NCBI GenBank assembly: GCA_026713925.1
Contig: JAPONM010000040.1
Location: 1-64,000, forward strand
Reading direction: 5' to 3'
DNA length: 64,000 bases
Origin: Gammaproteobacteria bacterium
GTDB taxonomy: Bacteria; Pseudomonadota; Gammaproteobacteria; UBA4575
Shown: in pieces, positions 49,514 through 59,300 of the stretch
Layout: the number at the start of each line of letters is the position of its first letter
Position numbering within the stretch: position 1 is the stretch's first letter
Made by a program: the position numbers and the translations under genes
The notes under the pieces: generated by a model
The model's input: only the letters and a program-made list of their open reading frames with translations
Database searches by the model: none
What the model was told of the DNA's origin: nothing

Positions 49514-50318
49514 CCTCAAGCGGGGAGGAGGCCGTTGCGTGGCGCCGCTTCGGCATGCGACCGGCAAGAAAGGCCTTGCGGCCGGCCAGCACGGCAAGCT
49601 GCATGGACGCTGCCATCAGTACCGGGTTGCGGGCCTCGGCGATGGCGGTGTTCATGAGCACGCCATCACATCCTAGCTCCATGGCAACCGCGGCATCCGA
49701 AGCGGTTCCAACCCCCGCATCCACCAGGATAGGTACACCGGCATTCTCAACGATGTCCAGGATGTTGCCGGGATTGCGGATCCCCAAGCCCGAGCCGATG
49801 GGCGCAGCCAGTGGCATCACTGCCGCACATCCCATCTCTTCCAGTGTGCGGGCCACTACCGGATCGTCATTGGTATACACCATCACCTGAAAATCCTCCC
49901 GGATCAGGGTGGCAGCCGCATCAATCGTTTCGACGACATTCGGGTACAGGGTTTTTTCATCGCCCAGCACTTCGAGTTTGACCAGCGCATGCCCGCCCAG
50001 CAGTTCACGCGCCAGTCGGCAGGTGCGCACGGCATCCGCGGCACTGTAGCATCCGGCGGTGTTGGGCAGGATCGTGAATTCGTCTGGAGGGATGACATCC
50101 AGCAGGTTGGGGGCGTTAGGTTCCTGTCCGATGTTGGTTCTTCGAATCGCAACAGTCACGATTTGTGCACCACTGGCTACGATGGCCTTACGTGTTTCCT
50201 GCAGGTCCCTGTACTTTCCGGTACCAACCAGCAAGCGTGAAAGGTAGGACTTCCCGGCCACGACTAGCGTGTCGGATTCATCGTCTGCAACTTGGCCTGA
50301 AACAGGGTTTGCAATCAT
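49500..50318 (-). CDS. thiG: Thiazole synthase ThiG
   Basis: 272 residues from the ATG at 50318. TIM barrel that makes thiazole phosphate from deoxyxylulose phosphate, dehydroglycine and ThiS-thiocarboxylate. The Schiff-base lysine is in [21 protein letters not shown] opens the barrel, and [14 protein letters not shown] and [22 protein letters not shown] bind phosphate. The last 20 residues ([15 protein letters not shown]) are a non-conserved tail. Confidence 0.96.
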   Translation of the reverse strand: MIANPVSGQVADDESDTLVVAGKSYLSRLLVGTGKYRDLQETRKAIVASGAQIVTVAIRRTNIGQEPNAPNLLDVIPPDEFTILPNTAGCYSAADAVRTCRLARELLGGHALVKLEVLGDEKTLYPNVVETIDAAATLIREDFQVMVYTNDDPVVARTLEEMGCAAVMPLAAPIGSGLGIRNPGNILDIVENAGVPILVDAGVGTASDAAVAMELGCDGVLMNTAIAEARNPVLMAASMQLAVLAGRKAFLAGRMPKRRHATASSPLEDAII

Positions 50319-50441
50319 GCGTCTTCTGTATGGTGTACGGTTGTTCTGTGCTCGCAAGCGTGCTGTGTATCATACCACCGTCCATACGCACCCGGGTCCT
50401 GGAGACGACTCCCTTCACCCAGGGTGCACCCATCCGGAAAT

Positions 50442-50954
50442 TCATGCTTGGGCCTTGACCACAGCCAGCGTAATCAGGCAGTCCCCCAGGGCACGGTGGT
50501 CCTGAACCTTGGCTACACCGCTGCGTTGTGCCACATCCAGCAGCCGATGGCTGGCGTGATGCGGATACAGGGTACGGTGGTCGGATACGAGGTCATGCCA
50601 CCGGATGCATGGTAATTCCAGGCCGTACTTGGTCGCCGACTGTTCCAGCAAGCGCCGGTCGAAGGGTGCATTCCAGGCACAGACTGCCGCGGCACCATGC
50701 AGCACCCGCATAAGCCGTCCATGCACCTTGTCATAGGTGGGCTTGTCTGCCAGCATTTCATTGGTGATGCCATGGATTCGTATGGCCGATGCCTCGACCT
50801 CGCGGGTCGGCCTGATCAATTCGCTGAACAGGACTTCCTCCCGTGTGTTGATAACGGCCACTTCCACCACTTCGTGGTGGTGCTTCAGGCCGGTCGTCTC
50901 GGTGTCCAGAATCAGGACATCATTACGGTCCAGCAGTGTTGACCAGGCAGTCAG
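50442..50954 (-). CDS. DnaQ-like 3'-5' exonuclease, apparently with a CTG start
   Basis: DEDDh exonuclease. The active-site residues are all present: DTETTG, then IHGITNEML, WNAPFDRRLL and HRALGD. The first of these lies upstream of the earliest in-frame ATG/GTG/TTG (GTG at 50870). The frame stays open to a TGA at 50967-50969, and AAGGAAAG precedes a CTG at 50954. Starting there gives 170 residues and a complete domain. The substrate, RNA or DNA, cannot be told. It lies between thiS and thiG, with about 125 bp on each side, an uncommon interruption of thiSG. Confidence 0.75.
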   Translation of the reverse strand: MTAWSTLLDRNDVLILDTETTGLKHHHEVVEVAVINTREEVLFSELIRPTREVEASAIRIHGITNEMLADKPTYDKVHGRLMRVLHGAAAVCAWNAPFDRRLLEQSATKYGLELPCIRWHDLVSDHRTLYPHHASHRLLDVAQRSGVAKVQDHRALGDCLITLAVVKAQA

Positions 50955-51078
50955 TTTTCTTTCCTTTACTCAGGTTTCAGTCTGTGACCGCCTTGATTCG
51001 ATGTCCGGAATTCCCTGCAGAGGGATATCGTATCCCTGGTTCCTGCTCCGGCCATGTCACAGGTGGGCTCAAGGCTTT

Positions 51079-51279
51079 TCACCCGCCTCCAATGGCATGT
51101 ATGATCTCCACACGATCTCCCGCATGCAGGATATGGGTGGCAAACGCGCTACGCACCACGACTTCCTGATTAACTTCCACAGCGATACGCTGGCCCTCAA
51201 GACCGAGTTCTCCGATCAACCCTGCTGCGGTCAGCCCATCGGAGACTTCTTCGGTATTGCCGTTCAGTGATATTTGCAT
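51079..51279 (-). CDS. thiS: Sulfur carrier protein ThiS
   Basis: 66 residues from the ATG at 51279. Ubiquitin-like fold beginning MQISLNGNTEEVSDG and ending in HAIGGG, whose terminal glycine is thiocarboxylated. It donates sulfur to ThiG. Divergent from thiO with 74 bp between the starts. No TPP riboswitch is seen upstream. Confidence 0.92.
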   Translation of the reverse strand: MQISLNGNTEEVSDGLTAAGLIGELGLEGQRIAVEVNQEVVVRSAFATHILHAGDRVEIIHAIGGG

Positions 51280-51353
51280 GAGACGTTCCCAAGGACAGTC
51301 TTTCTTCATTATCGCTATAATCTGCAAACCTTTCGCAGAGTTCAAGAATTTTC

Positions 51354-52463
51354 ATGGTACATGACGTAATTGTGGTCGGCGGCGGGCTGGTCGGAATGAC
51401 CACTGCGCGTGCCCTGCGGATCGCAGGGCTGGACGTTGCCCTGCTGGAGAAAAACCGGCTCGGCAAGGAATGCAGCTGGGCGGCAGGCGGCATCTTGGCC
51501 AAGCTGCACCCTTGCTGGCAGCAAAGTGAGGCAATGCGAAAGCTGATCAGTGCAGGCCAGTCTGCCTTTCCGGGATTCGTTGCAGCCCTGCAGGATGAAA
51601 CCGGAGTCGACCCTGAATTGCTGCAAAGCGGCATGCTAATCACTGAACTTGAGGAACAGGACGCAGCCCTGACCTGGGCCCGACAGCATGACGTTCGGAT
51701 TGAACGAGTGGACCGCAGGATTTTGGACGAACTGGAACCCGGTCTGGCAAAAAGTGTTGATGCGGCCCTGTACGTCCCGCACATTATGCAGGTGCGCCCC
51801 CGGCTGATTATCGAGGCCCTGACGAAATCTCTGGACCTGCATGGCGTGCACGTATCCGAGGGGGTGACGGTTACCGGGCTGCTCACACAATCCGGCAAGG
51901 TTGCAGGAATCAAGACGAATCAGGGCAGCATGCAGGCCGGGAAGGTCGTAGTATGCAACGGTGCCTGGGCCCAGCAGCTTTTGCAAACGCTCAGCGAGCT
52001 GAGCACGGATATCGTGCCGGTCCGCGGGCAGATGCTGGAATTCAAACTTCACCGGCACCTGTTGTCACACATCATCATCAGTGCGGACCATTACATGGTC
52101 CCGAGGAAAGACCCGTATATCCTGTGTGGAAGTACACTGGAGTACGTAGGCTTCGATCATAACGTGACTGCGGATGCGAAAATCTCGATCCACGCGCACG
52201 CCGGCCAAATTTGCCCGCAACTGAAAGGTGAAGAGCCAGTCAGGCAGTGGGCGGGACTCCGCCCGGGCACTTCGCGCGAGATCCCGTACATCTGCGCGCA
52301 TCCGGAATATGAAAACCTGTACCTCAACGCCGGGCATTTCCGCTACGGGATTGTCATGAGCATCCCCTCGGCCGAAATCACCTGCGACCTGGTGATGAAC
52401 AGGCGGACTGCATCACAGACGAGCGCGTATGGCTGGGAGAACACGGCGTCCGGAATTTGCTGA
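51354..52463 (+). CDS. thiO: Glycine oxidase ThiO
   Basis: 369 residues. FAD-dependent amine oxidase of the DAO family: the Rossmann loop VIVVGGGLVGMTTARAL, then ECSWAAGGILAKLHPCW. VCNGAWAQQLL, VPVRGQMLEF and AGLRPGTSREIPYI complete the ThiO pattern, with C-terminal AGHFRYGIVMSIPSAE. It supplies iminoacetate for thiazole synthesis, replacing ThiH, and fits with ThiS and ThiG here. Confidence 0.94.
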   Translation: MVHDVIVVGGGLVGMTTARALRIAGLDVALLEKNRLGKECSWAAGGILAKLHPCWQQSEAMRKLISAGQSAFPGFVAALQDETGVDPELLQSGMLITELEEQDAALTWARQHDVRIERVDRRILDELEPGLAKSVDAALYVPHIMQVRPRLIIEALTKSLDLHGVHVSEGVTVTGLLTQSGKVAGIKTNQGSMQAGKVVVCNGAWAQQLLQTLSELSTDIVPVRGQMLEFKLHRHLLSHIIISADHYMVPRKDPYILCGSTLEYVGFDHNVTADAKISIHAHAGQICPQLKGEEPVRQWAGLRPGTSREIPYICAHPEYENLYLNAGHFRYGIVMSIPSAEITCDLVMNRRTASQTSAYGWENTASGIC

Positions 52464-52498
52464 ATCGGTTCTTATGCCCCAGCAAATAGACTTCATGC

Positions 52499-52516
52499 AA
52501 ATTATGACTATAATTT
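52499..52516. promoter_or_regulatory. Perfect AT-rich dyad in front of the Fur-family remnant
   Basis: AAATTAT-GACT-ATAATTT is a 7-4-7 perfect inverted repeat, resembling PerR/Fur-type operators (AT-rich 7-1-7 dyads). It contains TATAAT (52509-52514) as probable -10. It is probably the former autoregulatory operator of the gene behind it. Confidence 0.5.
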
Positions 52517-52519
52517 GTT

Positions 52520-52851
52520 AATGGATATATAGGTGAGGTGCTTTTCACAAAACCCCAGCATTTGTCTGCCGAACAGGTTCTGGCAACGGTCAGTGAGGTT
52601 GAGGACAAGATGTCCAAGACGACCGTTTACAACACTCTTGGACTGTTTATCCGACAAGGGCTGGTGCGCGAAGTGATGGTGAACCCTGGCAAAATGTTTT
52701 GCGATTCCAATCTCGCCAGACAACTCACCTGTATTATGAGGACACGGGAAAGCTGAAAGACATTACCGAAGAGTATCTGGGAATAGCGGGACTACCAAAC
52801 GACCTTTGAATTGAAGCCGTTGATATCATCATTCGTATTCACCACAGCTAA
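52520..52851 (+). pseudogene. Fur-family regulator remnant (PerR/Irr-like)
   Basis: The frame from 52520 gives IGEVLFTKPQHLSAEQVLAT, then SKTTVYNTLGLFIRQGLVREV and MFCDSN, the winged-helix core of Fur proteins. The first part of the DNA-binding domain is missing. After CDSNLA the frame shifts; the homologous continuation HLYYEDTGKLKDI is in another frame, then comes a TGA (52807-52809), then IEAVDIIIRIHHS to the TAA at 52849-52851. A GTG at 52538 could still start a short peptide. Three independent lesions make it a pseudogene. Confidence 0.85.
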
Positions 52852-52898
52852 CCGTACCTGTACAAACTCCCCTATAACACGTTATAACCCGAACCAGT

Positions 52899-52974
<76 letters not shown>

Positions 52975-53351
52975 TATAAATCAAGTAGTTATATAAATTA
53001 CAATAATCAGCATAAAATTATAGTCACCATTAAGTCACCAATGAGCAAGAAACAGCTAAACATGGTGCAAAGCTGCAGTTACTGCTGCTTCCTTGTATGC
53101 ACAGATTTGAAAGATTTTTCACGGCTCGCACTTATCTTAAATGGGAGCATCTGCAGCCCTTAGCTTGTAATCATGTTTGCCAGATAAACACTTAGAAGAG
53201 ATGCTAGTTCTCTCGGTCATATCCACTGTGAAGACAGCTGTCAAGCCCCCTGACTATGTACCAGTGTTAGTGAGAGAGCTGGAACAACAGTTTCAGGGAC
53301 GGGAGGTGGTGGGCGGCCTTGGTAATGCCATGCGGGCACATGCCGGTTCAC
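52975..53351. other. AT-rich sequence next to tRNA-Thr, no functional gene seen
   Basis: The first 65 bp are strongly AT-rich and include AGTCACCATTAAGTCACCA, a direct repeat of AGTCACCA-like units. A 40-codon frame follows from 53041 and shows no integrase motif. A second frame (53177-53368) is also unassigned. No copy of the tRNA 3' end was found further right, so an integration site is only suspected. Confidence 0.35.
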
Positions 53352-56300
53352 TCAGAACCGTCCGTTAAATTGAAGGCTGATCGCATGTTCGGGATTCGTC
53401 TGGCCCTCCACGGGCTCCCGGCGCCGAATTTGGCATTCCAGCTGAACGGATCCGGGGTTGTGCCCGGCCAGGTCAATGCGTGTGCCGAGCTGGTACTCAC
53501 GAAGCTGCGGTGAACGAACCAGGCCCAGTTCCGGACTGAGAATGAGCTGGCCTCTGTAGATGCCGAGGCCATAGCCAGCCTTGAGCTCCAGCTGGTGGTT
53601 GTCTGCAGTGTTGCTGTCGTGATCTTCGGTATGCAGGCCGGCCATCGTGGAACGCTGCAGCAGCGCATCCATGCCGCCCGAGTCCGGGGCCCCCAGGGTC
53701 TGGGAGATCGTAAGCGAGGGCCCAAGGTGTGAGGCAGGTTTTGGATCCCAGGCAAGCGAACCACTGATGCCATAATTCTCAAAACCGCTCTCCTCGTGCG
53801 TAAGCAGCCCCCGAGCCCGGATCTCGCCCGAGATGCCGTGCTCATGATGGAACGTAAGCCCGGTCCCGATTTCTGCCCCGAAGCCGGTCTCGGCATCGCC
53901 GCCGTCATGGCGGATTCCGCCTTCGATGTGGGGCACCCAGGTGCCTGAACCGACTTCAATACCCTGCCAGGTGCCCTCAAGCCCCAGGCGCAGGCGTGTC
54001 ACATCGGCCTCGGCCGAGGCCAGGCCCACAGTGCGATCTGAGGAGGTGCGAACCGCCAGCATATCGGAAGTAATGGCCAGCTCAAAGCCCCCGGCTTGCG
54101 GGGCCTGGAGGGCTACACCACGAACGCCCAGCGCACCCATCACCAGGTCGATGTCGGCCTCCATGGCGGTCATTCCCTCGGGCTTGAGGTCCAGGTCTCC
54201 CTCGCCATAGCCGGCAATGCCCCATAGCGACAGGCGCTCACTGTACTGATAGCGCCCATAGGGCCAGATCCCGGTCAGGGTGCTCTCGACCCGGCCCGCA
54301 TCCTCACCACTCCAGTCCCCGTCCCCGCGCGAGTGCGAAAACAACACCCCGGTGGTCCAGGCCGCTTTGCTCCAGTCCGCCCCCAGCATCAGGGTCTCGA
54401 CTTCACCGTCGAGACGGATCGTATCCTCATGCCCGTCGAACCGCGTCACCGCGCCCCGGCCCCACAGTGAGACCAGGGAGCCCGTAAAGGATTCGTCTGC
54501 CAGGCTGAACGATGTGCCGCGTAAAAGCGCGCGGGAGGTGAGCAGTCGTCCGCTGTCAAGGGTGGCCTGCGGTTCCTCGAAGCCTCCCGGGCGCCCGAGC
54601 CCACTGTGCTGAACCCATTGGCCGATCGTCTGCAGTTGGGCATGGGTCATTTCTTCCTGTTTGGCCGCCTCGGCTTCCTCGGCCACGGCAAACTGCTCAT
54701 CGGTGGCCTGCAGGGTATCGGTATCCAGGGTCAGTCCGGCTACCTGCAGCCGGGTGTCCGGCATGCGAGCCCCTGCAAGGCGCGTCCCCACCGCCTCAAT
54801 CACCTGCTCGGCCACCGTGCGCCCGAAGCGCGCCAGCCACGCCTGCGGCATGGGGTCGCTGTTCTTGATTGTCCCGACCGCCAGGGGGTCCACAGACCGC
54901 GCGCCCTGGGCAGAGGGCAGCAACAGGAACAGCGTCTCGTCCCCCTCATCGATGGCATCGTCCAGCACCGCGACCGAGATCGTCTTCTCCGTCTCGCCCA
55001 CGTCGAAGGCGATCGAGCCCGACGCCTCCGTGTAGTCCTGTCCGGCGGTTGCCGTACGGTCCAGCGTCTTCCAGTTCGCCGTCACCGGATCGGTCGGCGG
55101 ACGGTCGAGCGTCACCACGAAGACCAGCATCGCGCCCGGCGCTTCCTCCACCTCGGCATCCGCCACCGACAGTGCCGGCTTGCCCCGAACTGTCGCCGAC
55201 GGTGCGTTCGACAACGCCCGTCCGTCCGACGTGCACACCGCGCCCGGCTGATCGCACGGCGCCGACGACGCCAGTCTCACCGTCACCGGCGGCGTCCCAG
55301 ACTGATCCACCGTGATCTCCCAAAGGTCGCTGCGGCCGTTCACCTGGCGCACGGCCGTCACCGTCCCGCCCGTCACTGTCAGCGCCTGGTTGCGTAATAC
55401 TGCCGGGGAGGTCACGATGGGCGCGCTGAACGCGAGACGCAACGTGAAGGGGGTATACCCGTTGTGCTCCGACGGCACGTTCTCGAAGGACGCAGTCAGC
55501 GTGTCCGGAACCGGCTGCGTCGTCGTATCTGCGCTACCGATCGTCCCCGTGGCCTCGGCCCGCGCGATCGTAATCGTTCTCTGGCCGCCGCTGTCGTCTT
55601 CCAGCTTCGCGTTGCCGATCCGCACCTTGACCGTCTCGCCGTCGTCGTTCACCGCGTCGTCGATGAGCGGGACAACGAACTCCTGCGTCACCGCTCCCTT
55701 CTGAATTCGGTTTGTGACCCTGGCCTGGGCGGTATAGTCCACGCCCTCGGTGGCACTGCCGCCCTCAACGGTCTTGACATCGTACAGGACGTCGTAGCGC
55801 TGCAATGCGCGCGAGAGGGTGATGGTGAACCGGAGCTCCCCGTCGTCCTCATCCGCGCTTGTGTCCGCGATCGACAGCGTCGGGTAGGAGGGCGCAAGAA
55901 TGAGCGACGGCGCGTTCGAGAGCGTGTTGCCGTCCAGTGAGCACAGTGCCCCGTCCTGGTCGCAGGCCCGGTTGGCGGTCATCGCGACGGTGACCTCGCC
56001 GTGATCGGTGCTCGGCCGCACCTCGACCCGCCAGTGGTTGCTGACAAGGGCGAGTTGATTGGTGCCGGGACGCGGCAGGTTGTCCCGATGGATCCGCCTT
56101 GCGCCCACGGTGGATCCGCCGGCGACGGTGAAGACATGGTCGCGCACGTCCCGGTATGATTTCGAAACGCCGGTCGAGAGGTGCAGGTCAAAGACATAGT
56201 GGAACCGGCCGCCCGTACCCTCCACCGACTCCTGTTCAAAGAGGGTCGCGATGAGGCCGCCGCCCCCCGCTGCGACGGTCTCGCTCGCGGGATAGGCGTC

Positions 56301-59300
56301 GCTGGTCCGTTCCTCGACATTGCCCGCATCGTCCTTGAACGACAGCTTCACCTTGACCTTCTTGCCCTCGTCCGCTGCCACCAGGGTGTAGGTGTTCGAC
56401 GTGGCGCTGCCGATGTCGTGCGGATTGCCCGTACCGTCCGCATCCACCCGCACCCACTGGTAGGTGTAGGCGTAACCTGCATCGCCGTTGTCCGCCTTGG
56501 TCGTGCCCTCCGCGTCGTCAATCTGGCCCTTCGCTGCGATCAGGGTGTGGCCCACCTGCGCCGTGCCTGAAATCGCCGGCTTGCCCGTGGCCGCGGCGTT
56601 AGCCGCCGCGCGTGTCACCACCACCGTGTAGGTCTGGGTGGCGCCGGCCCCCGCCATTATCTTGACCTTGATCGTGTTCGGACCCACCGCGAGCGCGACC
56701 TGCTGACCGGCGGCGATGGTGTCCGCGTCGGCGATGGCGCTATTGCTGCCGTCGAGATACGTGACCGTCGCGCCATCGTCCGAAAGCTCCGGCGTGACCG
56801 TGATTTCGGCCACCGCGTTGCCTACGCTCACCGTGTAGGACGTCTTGCCCGACTCGAAGGTCGGATCGAGCACGATCGCGTTGCCGTCGCCGTCGCTGAG
56901 CGCCAGCGCCCCCAGCATCGCGTCGACAGAGGGGAACGTCAGGCTCACCGTGACCTTCTGGCCTTTCACCCAGTTCAACATAATCCCCATCGTTTTCGGG
57001 GACCACTGTTCCTTTTTGGTTTCCAGGGTATCAGACACGATACCGACCGTGAATTCGGCGCCGTCGAGGGTGAGCACTGTGCCGTCCGGTAGCTCGCCGG
57101 ACACCGGTTCGAAGGTCAGAAGATCGGTCGAGCCCGAACTCAGGTGATCCCTGTTCAGCCCCAATCTCTCGACCGTGTATTCCCTTCCCCCGTGCGAGAA
57201 GGTGTTGTCACCAATCGCTCCGCTAGGCGTGCTGATGCTGGAATATCCCCAACGCTCGTAGAAGTGGGGTTGGTGTGCCGCGGTGTAATAGAGCGTCATC
57301 TCGGTGCACCAGTCGGCGTCCGCCGGGCAGGCGGCCTTGGCCGGCACGACCGTTCCGGCCTCCGGCACGGCGTTGCTCGCAAGCGGCCCCTCGGCATTGC
57401 CACCACTGTCGGTGAAGGATATTTCCACCCGAATCTTCTTGCCCACGTCGGCCGCCACTGGCGCGTAGGTGCTTGAGTTCGTGCCAATGTCGGTAGGGTT
57501 GGACGAGCCGTCCGCATCTACCCGCACCCACTGGTAGGTGAGCGTTCCCGGCACTCCGTCGACGTCTGCGATCGTGCCCAATCCGGCCGTCAGGGTCTCG
57601 CCCACCTGAGGCGCGCCCGCAACCGCTGGCTTGCCCGTCGCGGCGCCGGCGGGCGGTAACTTCAGGCTCCCCGTGACCTTCCAGCCCTGCCCCCAGTCGA
57701 ACGAAAGGCCTGGCGGGCCGAAGGACCATTGTTCTTTTCCGGTGTCCGGAGTGTCGGACTGCTCGTCGATTGTGAATTCGGTGCCGTCGAGGGTGAGCAC
57801 CGTGCTGTCCGGTAGCTCGCCGGACTTTACCTTCAGGGTAACGAGGTCGCTTGCGCCCGTGCTGGTGACGGTAAACCTGTATAGCTCCAGTCCACTTATG
57901 GTGTACGCCGTTTCCCCATGGGAGAAGGTGGCGTCGTCAATTGCTCCGGGGGTGGCATCGCTGCCAAATCCCCATCGTTCGCTGAGCATGGAATCGGTAA
58001 TAGAGTTTGAGGCGTACGATAGCGTGACTTCGGTGCACCAGTCGCTGTCCGCCGGGCACGCGATCGAATTGGCCGTCACGACCGTCCCAGTCTTCGGCAC
58101 GGCGTCGCTCGCGAGCGGCCCCTCGGCGGTGCCGTCGTCGTCGGTGAAGGAAATCTCCACTCGAATCTTCTTGCCCACGTCGGCCGCCACTGGCGCGTAG
58201 GTGCTTGAGTTCGTGCCAATGTCGGTCGGGTTGGACGAGCCGTCCGCATCCACCCGCACCCACTGGTAGGTGACGGTGCCCGGCACGCCGTTGGCATCCG
58301 CGATCGTGCCCAATCCGGCCGTCAGGGTCTGGCCCACCTGAGCCGTACCTGAAATCGCCGGCTTGCCCGTGGCCGCGGCGTTAGCCGCCGCGCGTGTCAC
58401 CGTCACCGCGTAGGTCCGGGTCGTGACGCCGTCCTCCGCCGTTACCTTGACCTTGACGATGTTGGCGCCCACCGCGAGCGACACCTGCTGTTCTTCTTCG
58501 TTGCTGTCAGCATCGGCGATGGCAATGTCGCTGCCGTCGAGATATTCGACCGTCGCGCCGCCGTCGGTGGTCGTCGGCGTCACCGTGATCGGGCTTACCG
58601 CATTGTTTACGCTAGCCGCATAGAGTGTCGTCTCCGAATCGAAGGCGGGGTTCAGCGATATCGCGTTGCCGTCGCCGTCGGCGAGCGCCAATGCGCTCAG
58701 CGTCGCGTCGGCGGGCGGTGACACGTTCACCCGGTGGCCAGGCTGGGCCGGCAGACCAAAATGCCCACCGGAGTTTTTCGCGTTGACGGAATCCTTGTCC
58801 GCATGATCGCCATGGCCCTGCCTGATTATGTGCCCGCCGTTCCATTGGATGTTGCCGTTCGGTAGCAGGGATATGCCGTCCGGGTCAGAGTCCTCTGCCT
58901 GGACCTCGTACTCGAAACGCGTGACATACTCGCCGATCGTGGTCGTGTAGGCCGCCGTGCGGGTGTCCCCCGCCAGGATCACATCCTCGGGCGCCGCCAC
59001 GAAAAAATGAAGCAACGGCGAACCGAAGACGGCAATCTTGCGGTCCCAGGTCAGGTCCAGCTTGATGGTCTCACCGGTTACGTAGATGCCGTTCGCGGCC
59101 GGAGTCGACGCGAGGGTCACGCTTGAAACGGTTGGCGGGATGTACACCAGATGGTCGCGTTGCACGTTTATTGCCTGGTAGGCCAGGTCCGCGTCCGCGG
59201 TGCCCGCCTGGTTCTGGATCGTCCCGCCGTTGAGTTCGAGCGCGTTCCTTGGAAAGCTGATGCCCTCATGGGCATAGTCGGCTGCCGTCACGGAGTACTG

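Noticed and set aside
51280-51353. TPP riboswitch for the thiamine genes
   Set aside because: The 74-bp gap between thiS and thiO is too short and lacks the conserved CUGAGA-type core; none seen before thiG either.
53041-53163. Tyrosine integrase start after the tRNA
   Set aside because: The frame is only 40 codons, cysteine-rich and without integrase motifs.
56260-58725. Possible mobile repeats inside the giant gene
   Set aside because: The repeats are in-frame protein modules with no terminal inverted repeats or transposase.
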